The notes beneath the pieces were generated by a model, which was not told where the DNA came from, did no database searches, and saw nothing but the letters and a program-made list of their open reading frames with translations. Shown piece after piece: positions 56,701 through 64,000 of a stretch of DNA of 64,000 nucleotides; the first letter of the stretch is position 1; each line of letters begins with the position of its first letter. The translations under genes and the position numbers were made by a program. Location: positions 1 through 64,000 of the forward strand of contig NZ_FMYQ01000009.1 in NCBI RefSeq assembly GCF_900096975.1, in the 5' to 3' direction. This DNA is from Paraburkholderia lycopersici (GTDB taxonomy: Bacteria; Pseudomonadota; Gammaproteobacteria; Burkholderiales; Burkholderiaceae).

Positions 56701-59700
56701 CAGCCGCAGCACGCGAAGCTGTTCCGCTTCGTGATCGACGCGCGCACCGCGTCGTTTACGATCGAAACGCGCGAGCGCATGACCGATGGGCCGTGGAATC
56801 TCAACGTGACGGGTCGCCTGCTCGAAAGCGGCAGCACACTAGGCGCGCACAGCGCGGCCGACGAGTCGGTGCTGGCGCGCCTCGAAGCGAGCCCCGCGAT
56901 GCGCGGCGACGCACTGTACGCAAGCGCCACGGCGATCGGCCTGAGCTACGGTCCGGCGTTCCGCTGGGTTCGCACCGTGCAGGTGCAAGGCGACCACGCG
57001 CTCGCAAGCTTCGAAGTGCCGCAGGCGCTTGACGGCGAGCAGGCGCTGGTCGGCTGGCTGCTGCATCCCGCGCTGATGGACAGCGGCTTTCATCCGCTCT
57101 TCGCCGTGCTCGGCCAGGCCGGCGCCGCGCCTGGGGAGGCGCGCGCGGCCTTCGTGCCGGTGCAGGTCGGCCGCGTCGATTTTCTACGCGGCGATTCGGT
57201 GCGCCGCGTGCTCGCGCGCGTGCAGCGCCGCAGCCCGCATTCGATCGTCGCGTCGTTCGAATTTCTCGATGCCGACAACGCGATCGTCGCGCGTCTTTCG
57301 GCGTGCCGGTTCCGCCGCGTCGATCTCATGGGCCGCTGTCACGCCGCGCCGGCGCGGTTTGCCTACGCGCTCGAGGCACGTCCGCTGCCCGGCGGCTTCA
57401 CGGCCGCCGCGCTGCCCGCGCCGGTCGCGCTCGTCGAACGGGCGTGCGCACGTCTCGCCTCGCATGAGGACAGCACGCAGCGTACTCATCACCTGACCGA
57501 AAACTTGCCGCTGCTGGACGTGCTCGCAGGCCTGTACGCTTTGAACGCACTCGATGCGATTGGCGCATTCGCACAGCCCAGGCTGCCCGCGCTCGCCAAC
57601 GCAGCGCTGCTCATGCGCCTTGCGCAAATCGTTGTGGAAGACGGTCTTGCCAGTTTCGAAGGCGAGCGTCTCGTGCGCAACGATGCGGCCTGCGCGGCGA
57701 TGCCCGCGCTCGACGCGCTATGGCGCGAGGTGCTGGCGGCAACGCCTGCGCTCGTCGCCGAACTGACGCTGCTGGCGCACGTTGGCGCGGCGCTGCCGCG
57801 GGTGTTGCGTGGCGCGGCGACCGAAGCCAATGTGCCCGCGCTGCTTTCGCCCACGGGGCGCAGCCTCGTCGAGCAGTTCTTCGACGCTTCGCCCACGTGG
57901 TCGCATGCGCGCGCGATGCTCGCGGCCTGCGCGAAGGAAGCGCTGGCCGCATGGCCGCGCGCTCGCCGCCTGCGCATGCTCGAAATCGGCGCGACGAGCG
58001 GCGATGTGCTTCAGCCGCTTGACATTGGCGTGCCGGCTTCGCAGTGCGAGCACGTGCTGGCAGGCACGCACCAGCAACTCGCCGCGCTTGATGCGGAAGC
58101 GCACGCACACGTTCAAACATTGCAACTTGGCGAAAACGAGCCGCTTTTCGCACATTGCCGCGACGCTGCGCCGTTCGACGTGATCGTGGTGAACCGGATG
58201 ATCGGCGAACAGGCCGACCCGCTCGGCGCACTGCAGGCCATTGCCGAACGGCTCGCGCCGGGCGGTGTGGTCGTGCTCGCCGAGGCGCGCCACAGCCGTT
58301 TCGCCGACATCGTGTTCGGCGTGGCGGGGCACGAAGTCGCCGCCCAAACCTACGGCGCCCTCGCGCCGGCCGCGCTTCAGTCGCTTTGCGAGCGCGCCGG
58401 TCTGCAGGACGTCGCGCGCCACACGGAGCAGGGCCTCGATCTTGAGGGCGCGCCGACGCTGATGGTCGCGCGCAAGCCCGCTCCTGCCCAGCCGACGGAA
58501 CCCGCCCCGGCCCCCACACAGCCCTGGCTGATCGTGCAGACCGGCAACGACGCGTACGGCGCGGCGCTCGCGCAAGCGCTTGCGCGTCATGGCTGCGAGG
58601 TCGAATCGGCGAGCGTGCACGAAGCGGCCGCGTGGCTCGCTCACAGGAACACGCAAGCGCAGATCGCGTTCCTCACACCGGTCGCTCGACTTGAAGAAGC
58701 CAGCGGCGCCGATTTGATGCGTGCGCAGCAGGGCGGCGCGCTCGCGCTCGCCACGCTTGCACGCGAACTCGACGCAGCCGGCGTGGCCGCACTGGCGCGC
58801 CTGTGCGTGGTGACACGCGGCGGCGCACCGTTCGGCCACGGCCCGGGCGCAGCGGCTCAGCCCGAGCAGGCGAGCCTCTGGGGCCTCGGCCGCGTGATGG
58901 CGAACGAGTATCCGGCGCTCGCGTTGCGCCTGATCGACGTGGCGTGCGCGGATGGCGAAGCCCTCGCGCAACTGGCGCACGCGCTCACGCACGATGACGG
59001 CGAGGAAGAGGTGCTGCTCACGGCGCAGGGCCGGTACGTGCCGCGCATGCTGCCGGCGCAGACGGCGGAGCGTCAGGCGCCGAGCGACGAATCCGCGGCT
59101 GGACAGCGGGCCGGCACCGCGCCCGCCGTGCTGGCCTTCGACATGCCCGGCTCGCTGCGCAACCTCGCATGGTTCGCCTTGCCTGCGCGCGAACTGAATC
59201 CCGGCGAGGTCGAGATCGCGCCGATGGCGACCGGTCTGAACTTCCGCGACGTCATGTATTCGATGGGCCTCCTCTCCGACGAAGCGGTCGAGACCGGCTT
59301 CGCGGGCGCGACGATCGGCATGGAGCTTTCGGGCCGGGTCGTGCGCGTGGGCGAGGGCGTCAAAGACTGGGCGCCCGGCGACGCCGTGCTCGGCTTCGCG
59401 CCGGCTTCGTTCGCGACGCGCGTGGTCACACGTGCAAGCGCGATCGCGCGCAAGCCTGAAACGATTTCCTTCGAAGCAGCGGCGACGATTCCCACCACGT
59501 TTTTCACCGCGTACTACGCATTGTGCGAGCTCGCTCGACTGCGCCGCGGCGAGCGCGTGCTCGTTCACGGCGGCGCGGGTGGTGTTGGCATCGCGGCGAT
59601 CCAGCTCGCCCGCCATCTAGGCGCGGAAGTGTTTGCCACCGCCGGCGGCGACGAAAAGCGCGAATTCGTGCGCCTGCTCGGCGCCGACCGCGTGTTCGAC

Positions 59701-61416
59701 TCGCGCAGCCTCGCGTTCGCCGACGACGTGCGCGCCTGCACGAACGGCGAGGGCGTCGACGTCGTGCTCAACTCGCTCGCGGGCGAGGCGATGGTGCGCG
59801 GTATCGACACGCTGCGTCCGTTCGGCCGTTTCCTCGAACTCGGCAAGCGCGACTTCTACGAGAACAGCCAGATCGGTCTGCGGCCGTTCCGGAACAACAT
59901 CAGCTATTTCGGCATCGACGCCGACCAGCTCATGGGCGTGCTGCCCGAGCTGACCACGCGCCTCTTCGACGAAGTGATGGCGCTCTTCATGAGCGGCGTG
60001 CTGCATCCGCTGCCGTATCGCGCCTTCCCCGCTGCACGCGCGGAAGAAGCGTTCCGCTACATGCAGCAGGCGCGCCAGATCGGCAAGGTGCTCGTCACCT
60101 ACCCGTCGGGCACGCCGGCGCCCACGCGCGGCGTTGCGCAGCCTTCGCTGCGCCTCGACCCGCAGGCGGCGTATCTGATTGTCGGCGGCACGGGCGGTCT
60201 CGGTTACGCGAGTGCGCGCTGGATGATCGCGCGCGGCGCGCGTCACCTCACGCTTGCGAGCCGCGGCGGCACGCTCGACGCCGCGAAGCAGCAGGAACTC
60301 GAACGCATGCGCGCCGAGCAGGGCGTCACCGTGACCGTGGCGTCGTGCGACGTGACCGACGCGGCCGCGCTCGAGCGTCTGGTGGCAAGCATCGAGGCGC
60401 GCGGCACGCCGCTCAAGGGCGTGCTGCACTCGGCGATGCGCATCGACGACGGCTTGCTGCGCAACCTCGACGACGCACGCATGCTCGCGGTGCTCGAACC
60501 GAAGGTTGCGGGCGCATGGAATCTGCACCGCGCGACGCGACGCTGTTCACTCGACTTTTTCGTGCTGTATTCGTCGGCCACGACCTATCTCGGCAATCCG
60601 GGCCAAGGGGCGTATGTGGCGGCCAACAGCTTCCTCGAAGCGCTCGTCGCGCATCGCCGCGCGGCGGCGTTGCCCGCAACGTTCATGGCATGGGGGCCGA
60701 TCGAGGACGTCGGCTTCCTCGCGCGCAACAGCGTCACGCGCGAAGCGCTGCAGGCGCGCATCGGCGGCGCGTCGATTACCTCCGACGAGGCGATGACGGC
60801 GCTTGAGCGCGCGCTTGCAAACGGCGCGACCGGCGAGGCTGTGGTGCGTCTGGACTGGGCGGCAGTCGCGCGCGGCATGCCGGCCGCGCAGGCGCGCCGC
60901 TATATGGTGCTGCAAGGCGTCAGCGCAACTGAGGCGACGAGCGAAGACGGCGCGCTGCTAGAACAGTTGCGCGCGCTGCCGAGGACGGAGGCGGTCGCCG
61001 CGGTCGAGACCGCGCTGCGCGGCCACATCGCGCGCATTCTGCACATGTCGCCGGAGCGCGTCGCGCTCGATTGCCCGGTGCTCGATCTCGGCATGGACTC
61101 GCTGATGGGCATGGAACTCGGGATGGCGGTCGAAGAATCGTTCGGCGTGAAGCTGTCAATCATGGCGATTGCCGAAGGCGCAACCGTGCATACGCTCGCC
61201 GTGCGTATCGTCGACATGCTCGACGACGATAGCGGCGAAAGCGCTACCGGCGCGCGGGACGCGGCGAATGGCGCGAACGAGGCAGTCGCTGCGCTGGCCG
61301 CGCGCCATGCGCTCGACGAGAACGAAGCGCGTGCGCTGCTCGAACGCAACAAGAACAACGGTCGGGATCAACAGGGAGACGAGTCATGTCAGTCGACGCC
61401 GGCGCTTGCGGAGTGA
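53761..61416 (+). CDS. wcbR: Reducing type I polyketide synthase (WcbR-like)
   Basis: A 2551-residue single-module enzyme. Order seen: KS (residues about 5-430; VDTACSSSL with Cys176, EAHGTGT His312, TNIGHLE His352), AT (about 540-850; GHSVGE with Ser633), DH (about 900-1190; DHVVDGGVAFPG His937, LMDSGFHP Asp1107), a methyltransferase-like region (LEIGATSGDV, about residue 1407, with a degenerate SAM motif), ER (about 1796-2116; HGGAGGVGIAA), KR (about 2137-2310; GGTGGLGYAS, Tyr2285) and ACP (DLGMDSLMG, Ser2447). There is no thioesterase, so release must come from a partner, probably the AONS gene. All reductive domains look intact, so a saturated chain is expected. It overlaps both neighbouring genes. 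Confidence 0.95.
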   Translation: MMMERKIAIIGMACRFPGGVAGPEDFWQLLCDERDAVSVVPHDRFGTAFYQHPSRKEPGKSYTFSAGVLDDVAGFDAAFFGVSPREASQMDPQQRLLLELAWEAFEDAGVRPAEMRGRDCGVYVGAASMDYGNRSMDDLNWIDPYSATGNALSVASNRVSYLFDLRGPSMSVDTACSSSLVALHQAVQAIQSGETEMALAGGVNMLLHPFGFVSFSKASMLSPRGRCRAFDAAGDGYVRAEGGAFVLLKALERALADGDTIHAVIAGSGVNSNGHSHGGISVPTTAMQAELLRSVYRRAGVDPRTLSYLEAHGTGTAVGDPIEARALIEAVALGRSADDPLLIGSVKTNIGHLETASGMAGLFKAILCLKHGAVPRSLHFETPNPAIDFEGGRLRVVDRLTPLARREGGPLMIGVNSFGFGGTNAHVVLAEAVSPAAPAAAVTAGAPASDAALPPLVLTARSPASLAALAGRYHARLQSGADWAALAASAARRREWLEQRAVIAPPDAKAGRAALLMLADSTDQALPAYVARGQAVSAGKVAFVYAGNGCQWAGMGKQLYAEDAVFRAALDEVDALWCAGGSDSLVDVLRAGASAEWLAATENAQPLLFAIQVGITRALEARGIEFDAVVGHSVGEIAAAWASGALTLAEAVHVIRIRSSAQGLTRGTGKMAAAGIGEVEARELIARLGLAQAVELAGTNSPEAVTLAGSPEGLEAIGAALAANGSFFQLLDLDYAFHSSRMDAIEPVVRVGLADLAPREGTKRYVSTVTGDTLSGTALDAGYWWRNIREPVRFGEALARLADSGVRVFIEIAPHSILRHYVKQTLASLNLAGAVVPTLKRHHDSAQMLAHSMLSAVAHGARVDLDGFVPMLRQGADAALPTYPWQRERHWQTATIEGYNLVNRRVDHPLLGYRLHEHAFAWENQLDPQRVPMLADHVVDGGVAFPGAGYVEMALAAARVFFRTSDVALENLEIRMPVVFQPQHAKLFRFVIDARTASFTIETRERMTDGPWNLNVTGRLLESGSTLGAHSAADESVLARLEASPAMRGDALYASATAIGLSYGPAFRWVRTVQVQGDHALASFEVPQALDGEQALVGWLLHPALMDSGFHPLFAVLGQAGAAPGEARAAFVPVQVGRVDFLRGDSVRRVLARVQRRSPHSIVASFEFLDADNAIVARLSACRFRRVDLMGRCHAAPARFAYALEARPLPGGFTAAALPAPVALVERACARLASHEDSTQRTHHLTENLPLLDVLAGLYALNALDAIGAFAQPRLPALANAALLMRLAQIVVEDGLASFEGERLVRNDAACAAMPALDALWREVLAATPALVAELTLLAHVGAALPRVLRGAATEANVPALLSPTGRSLVEQFFDASPTWSHARAMLAACAKEALAAWPRARRLRMLEIGATSGDVLQPLDIGVPASQCEHVLAGTHQQLAALDAEAHAHVQTLQLGENEPLFAHCRDAAPFDVIVVNRMIGEQADPLGALQAIAERLAPGGVVVLAEARHSRFADIVFGVAGHEVAAQTYGALAPAALQSLCERAGLQDVARHTEQGLDLEGAPTLMVARKPAPAQPTEPAPAPTQPWLIVQTGNDAYGAALAQALARHGCEVESASVHEAAAWLAHRNTQAQIAFLTPVARLEEASGADLMRAQQGGALALATLARELDAAGVAALARLCVVTRGGAPFGHGPGAAAQPEQASLWGLGRVMANEYPALALRLIDVACADGEALAQLAHALTHDDGEEEVLLTAQGRYVPRMLPAQTAERQAPSDESAAGQRAGTAPAVLAFDMPGSLRNLAWFALPARELNPGEVEIAPMATGLNFRDVMYSMGLLSDEAVETGFAGATIGMELSGRVVRVGEGVKDWAPGDAVLGFAPASFATRVVTRASAIARKPETISFEAAATIPTTFFTAYYALCELARLRRGERVLVHGGAGGVGIAAIQLARHLGAEVFATAGGDEKREFVRLLGADRVFDSRSLAFADDVRACTNGEGVDVVLNSLAGEAMVRGIDTLRPFGRFLELGKRDFYENSQIGLRPFRNNISYFGIDADQLMGVLPELTTRLFDEVMALFMSGVLHPLPYRAFPAARAEEAFRYMQQARQIGKVLVTYPSGTPAPTRGVAQPSLRLDPQAAYLIVGGTGGLGYASARWMIARGARHLTLASRGGTLDAAKQQELERMRAEQGVTVTVASCDVTDAAALERLVASIEARGTPLKGVLHSAMRIDDGLLRNLDDARMLAVLEPKVAGAWNLHRATRRCSLDFFVLYSSATTYLGNPGQGAYVAANSFLEALVAHRRAAALPATFMAWGPIEDVGFLARNSVTREALQARIGGASITSDEAMTALERALANGATGEAVVRLDWAAVARGMPAAQARRYMVLQGVSATEATSEDGALLEQLRALPRTEAVAAVETALRGHIARILHMSPERVALDCPVLDLGMDSLMGMELGMAVEESFGVKLSIMAIAEGATVHTLAVRIVDMLDDDSGESATGARDAANGANEAVAALAARHALDENEARALLERNKNNGRDQQGDESCQSTPALAE

Positions 61417-62339
61417 TGCTGCCCGCGGGCTGGCAGGCGAACGAAGGCACGCTGGCGCGCCCGCTCGCAATCTCGGGGCATGGTCTGCACACAGGGCGGC
61501 GCGTGAACGTTCGCATCCTGCCCGTCGAGGCAGCGGCTAGCGCGGGCGAGCGGCACGGCATCGTGTTTCGCCGCCTGCACAAGGGCCAGGCGCTTGGCAC
61601 CGTGGCCGCCGATCCGTCGCTGCGCCGCGGCCAGCCGCTCTGCACGATGTTGCGCGCAAACGACGGCCTTGGCGTGCGTACGGTCGAGCACCTGCTCGCG
61701 TCGCTGCTCGCGTGCGAGATCGATCACGCGATCGTCGAACTCGACGCAGAAGAAGTGCCGATTCTCGACGGCAGCGCGCAGCCGTGGATCGACGCGATCA
61801 AGGCCTGCGGGCGCACCGCGCTGCCGCGGCCGAAGCGCTTCCTGCGCGTGCTCAAAACCGTGAGCGTGGCTGACGGCGAGGGCGCCGCGCGCCGCGAAAT
61901 GCGCGTTGAACCCGCCGACGACTACGCACTCAGCGTGCACAACAATGACCTCAAGGGTTTCGGCGACATGGAGTGGCACGGCCGGCTCACGCCGCGCGCT
62001 TTTGCTGATGAGATCGCTTCATCGCGCTCGTACGGGCAGATCAAGTGGGCGGTGCCTGCAATCGTCGTGGGCTATCTGCGCGGCTGGCCGATTCTGCGCG
62101 GCGCACGGATGTCATGCACAGCGGCGATTGTCGGCAATCGCGTGGTGGGTGGCTTGCGCCAGCCCGATGAGTTCGTGCGCCATCGCGTGCTCGATCTTGT
62201 CGGCGATCTCGCGCTCGCGGGCGCGCCGCTGCTCGGGCGCGTCACCGCGCGGCGGCCGACGCATGAAATGAACTACAGGCTTCTCGCGGCGGTGCTCGGC
62301 ACGCCGGGCGCGTACGAGTGGGTCGAGGCGCACGCGTAA
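61386..62339 (+). CDS. wcbS: LpxC-like deacetylase paralogue (WcbS-like)
   Basis: A 317-residue homologue of UDP-3-O-acyl-GlcNAc deacetylase. LAISGHGLHTGRRVNVRI is the N-terminal block; TVEHLLASL carries a zinc His (102), HRVLDLVGDL the other zinc His (266) and Asp (270), and THEMNYRLL the catalytic-base His (293). The 266/270/293 spacing equals that of E. coli LpxC (238/242/265). Housekeeping LpxC is normally in the cell-division cluster, so this is a second, specialised copy. ATG 61386 lies inside the end of the PKS gene, with AGGGAG upstream. It probably deacetylates an intermediate of this operon's lipid or lipid-linked sugar, but not necessarily lipid A precursors. Confidence 0.88.
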   Translation: MSVDAGACGVMLPAGWQANEGTLARPLAISGHGLHTGRRVNVRILPVEAAASAGERHGIVFRRLHKGQALGTVAADPSLRRGQPLCTMLRANDGLGVRTVEHLLASLLACEIDHAIVELDAEEVPILDGSAQPWIDAIKACGRTALPRPKRFLRVLKTVSVADGEGAARREMRVEPADDYALSVHNNDLKGFGDMEWHGRLTPRAFADEIASSRSYGQIKWAVPAIVVGYLRGWPILRGARMSCTAAIVGNRVVGGLRQPDEFVRHRVLDLVGDLALAGAPLLGRVTARRPTHEMNYRLLAAVLGTPGAYEWVEAHA

Positions 62340-62374
62340 CGCGCGCGCCGAACAAACAGGTTAGATCAAGTTAC

Positions 62375-63748
62375 ATGGGACTCGGGGAAACATTACGCCA
62401 GCAACTGGCGGCCAAAGCGCTGAAGCGGCAACTCGAGCGCGCGACCGATGCGCTCGTGGCGCCCGGCGTGCCCAACGCGAAGTCGGTGCGGGCCGCGCAG
62501 ACGCTTTCCGCGCGTAGCCGCTTCGAAGCGATGCCGCAGTTTCAGCAGGTCAAGCTGATGCGCGAGATGGGCGAGACGCTGCGCGTCGATTCGCCGTTCT
62601 TTCGCGTGCACGACGGTATTGCGGGTGCGACGACGCAGATCGGCGGCCGCGAATACGTGAACTTCGCGAACTACAGCTATCTGGGGCTCGCGGGCGATCC
62701 GACCATCGCGGCGCGTGCCAAGGCGGCGATCGACCGTTATGGTACGTCGGCTTCGGCGAGTCGCATTGTCGCGGGTGAGCGGCCAGTGCATCGCGAGCTG
62801 GAACGAGCACTCGCAGCATTCTACGAAACGGACGACTGCGTCGCGTTCGTGAGCGGCCATGCGACGAACGTTACCGTGATCGGCGCGCTGTTCGGGCCGG
62901 GCGATTTGATCGTGCATGACGCGCTCGCGCACAACAGCATCGTGCAGGGCGCACAGTTGAGTGGCGCCAGGCGACTTGGTTTCGCACACAACGACTGGCA
63001 GGCGCTCGACGAACTGCTTGCGCGCGTGCGCGGCGAGTACCGCAATGTTCTGATCGCCATCGAAGGTCTCTATAGCATGGATGGCGACCTGCCCGACCTG
63101 GAGCGCTTTTGCGAAGTGAAGGAGCGGCATGGCGCGTTCCTGCTCGTCGACGAAGCGCATTCGCTCGGAGTGCTCGGCGCGACGGGCCGCGGTATTCGCG
63201 AGCATTGCGGCGTTGCATCGGACCGCGTCGATCTGTGGATGGGCACGATGAGCAAGACGCTGGCGGGTTGCGGCGGGTTCATCGCCGGCTGTCAGCCGCT
63301 CGCCGATATGTTGCGCAATCTCGCGCCTGGGTTTCTGTATAGCGTTGGGCTTGCACCGGCGCTTGCCGAGGCTTCGCTCGCCGCGCTCGAATGTTTGATT
63401 GCGCAACCGGAGCGGGTCGCGCAACTGCAGGCGCGGGGCAATCAATTCCTGAGGGAAGCACGCGCGGCCGGGCTCGATACCGGTACGAGCGCAGGCTTTG
63501 CGGTCGTGCCTGTCATCACGGGCAGTTCGCTGAAGGCCGCCCAGTGGGCAAATGCGCTGTTCGAAGAAGGGATTAACGTGCAGCCGATTTTTTATCCGGC
63601 TGTTGAAGAGAAAGCGGCGCGCTTGCGGTTTTTTATTTGTTCGACGCATGAGCCGGAGCAGATTAGCCGAGCGGTTGCGGCAGTGGCGAGCATTTCAGGG
63701 CGTACTGGACGCAACGCCGGTGTCGGACCGAGTATTTTGACTATATGA
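62375..63748 (+). CDS. wcbT: Alpha-oxoamine synthase (AONS/SPT-like, WcbT-like)
   Basis: A 457-residue PLP enzyme. NFANYSYLGLAGDPTIAARA, GTSASASRIVAGERPVH, FVSGHATNVTVIGALFG, LLVDEAHSLGVLGATGRGI and GTMSKTLAGCGGFIAG (PLP Lys294) are present. These enzymes (KBL, BioF, serine palmitoyltransferase) condense an acyl thioester with an amino acid, releasing CO2 and giving an aminoketone. Residues 1-80 precede the usual AONS fold, which is longer than in BioF. It is 35 nt behind the LpxC-like gene and is the last gene of the operon. In context it most plausibly releases the polyketide chain from the ACP. The amino-acid partner is unknown. Confidence 0.9.
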   Translation: MGLGETLRQQLAAKALKRQLERATDALVAPGVPNAKSVRAAQTLSARSRFEAMPQFQQVKLMREMGETLRVDSPFFRVHDGIAGATTQIGGREYVNFANYSYLGLAGDPTIAARAKAAIDRYGTSASASRIVAGERPVHRELERALAAFYETDDCVAFVSGHATNVTVIGALFGPGDLIVHDALAHNSIVQGAQLSGARRLGFAHNDWQALDELLARVRGEYRNVLIAIEGLYSMDGDLPDLERFCEVKERHGAFLLVDEAHSLGVLGATGRGIREHCGVASDRVDLWMGTMSKTLAGCGGFIAGCQPLADMLRNLAPGFLYSVGLAPALAEASLAALECLIAQPERVAQLQARGNQFLREARAAGLDTGTSAGFAVVPVITGSSLKAAQWANALFEEGINVQPIFYPAVEEKAARLRFFICSTHEPEQISRAVAAVASISGRTGRNAGVGPSILTI

Positions 63749-64000
63749 CGTAAATAACATGCAGAAACATAGCATTAGGATGCGTACATAAATTTGATTG
63801 GATTGAATTATCTCATCTAATGAGATAATTCTTTAAAAAATTGTGCGATAGCACACAGTGCGGCGAGCCGTCCGGGGTGGATCAGATCGCACAAAATTGC
63901 GCGGGCAACTAGTTTTTGCGCGCCATTGGAAAGTACGGGGACTGGCGAATAAGTGTTGTGCCAGTGTTGGGTGATCGAAAGAGGCGGCGAAAAGCGACGC
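63749..64000. other. AT-rich region after the polyketide operon
   Basis: The last 250 bases hold no recognisable gene. The stretch 63760-63850 is very AT-rich and contains the inverted repeat listed next. A promoter for a gene beyond the window may lie here. Confidence 0.45.
63805..63831. repeat. Perfect 12-bp inverted repeat, terminator- or operator-like
   Basis: GAATTATCTCAT at 63805-63816 and ATGAGATAATTC at 63820-63831 pair perfectly around CTA, 57 nt past the AONS stop. The stem is AT-rich and is followed by TTTAAAAAATT rather than a plain T run. It may weakly terminate the operon or bind a regulator. Confidence 0.65.

Noticed and set aside
53848..56712. 954-codon minus-strand open frame opposite the PKS
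   Set aside because: Composition is that of an antisense shadow of high-GC DNA; the PKS domains on the plus strand are unmistakable.

Overview
The window looks like a chromosome segment of a Burkholderiales bacterium of the Burkholderia/Paraburkholderia group. GC content and codon use are high through most genes. The housekeeping blocks are typical of that group: thiD facing a rubredoxin gene, yqgE-ruvX-pyrR-pyrB-pyrC', a CIRCE-controlled groESL, and a roughly 530-residue isocitrate lyase. The genus call is inference from gene order and protein families; no rRNA or tRNA gene is visible.

Layout. Positions 1-2.2 kb (minus strand) hold the start of sdhC, a DUF3579 gene and malate:quinone oxidoreductase. 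Positions 2.2-5.1 kb are gene-poor, with a small exported protein, an MlaA lipoprotein and two decayed genes (a Csp/DUF326 copper-binding protein and a TpsB/ShlB-type outer-membrane protein). Positions 5.1-20.5 kb are core genes: aceA, an SpoIIAA-like protein, groES-groEL, thiD, rubredoxin, an unrecognised 500-residue protein, yqgE, ruvX, pyrR, pyrB, a catalytically degenerate pyrC', plsC, a 2OG-Fe(II) oxygenase and apaH.

Positions 20.9-49.2 kb form a large surface-polysaccharide locus. rmlBACD makes dTDP-L-rhamnose. Two GT4 enzymes (one WsaF-like) and a GT2 enzyme are glycosyltransferases. A WbpV-WbpL-WbpM-like trio (WbiG-WbiH-WbiI in B. pseudomallei naming) would make and load an undecaprenyl-linked amino-sugar primer. 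Wzm and a long Wzt form the ABC exporter. Next to the exporter lies a 790-residue methyltransferase ending in heptad-phased repeats, resembling in layout the chain-terminating 'molecular ruler' WbdD. Two large paralogous HAD-fusion proteins of unknown role lie in the same locus. A GtrA-GtrB-GT-C set, a small methyltransferase, galE and a further GT4 enzyme follow on the minus strand. Together these suggest a rhamnose-containing, ABC-exported O-antigen with a modified non-reducing end.

Positions 49.4-51.4 kb are a low-gene-density junction. Positions 51.4-63.7 kb hold a tight five-gene operon: SDR, LTA-synthase/sulfatase-like membrane enzyme, 2551-residue reducing type I polyketide synthase, LpxC paralogue, and alpha-oxoamine synthase. 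It matches, as I recall it, the wcbPQRST end of the B. pseudomallei capsule I locus. The gene content suggests synthesis of a polyketide-derived, possibly sphingoid-like amino-lipid for a surface glycan. This is the most interesting system in the window. AT-rich DNA with a perfect 12-bp inverted repeat follows it.
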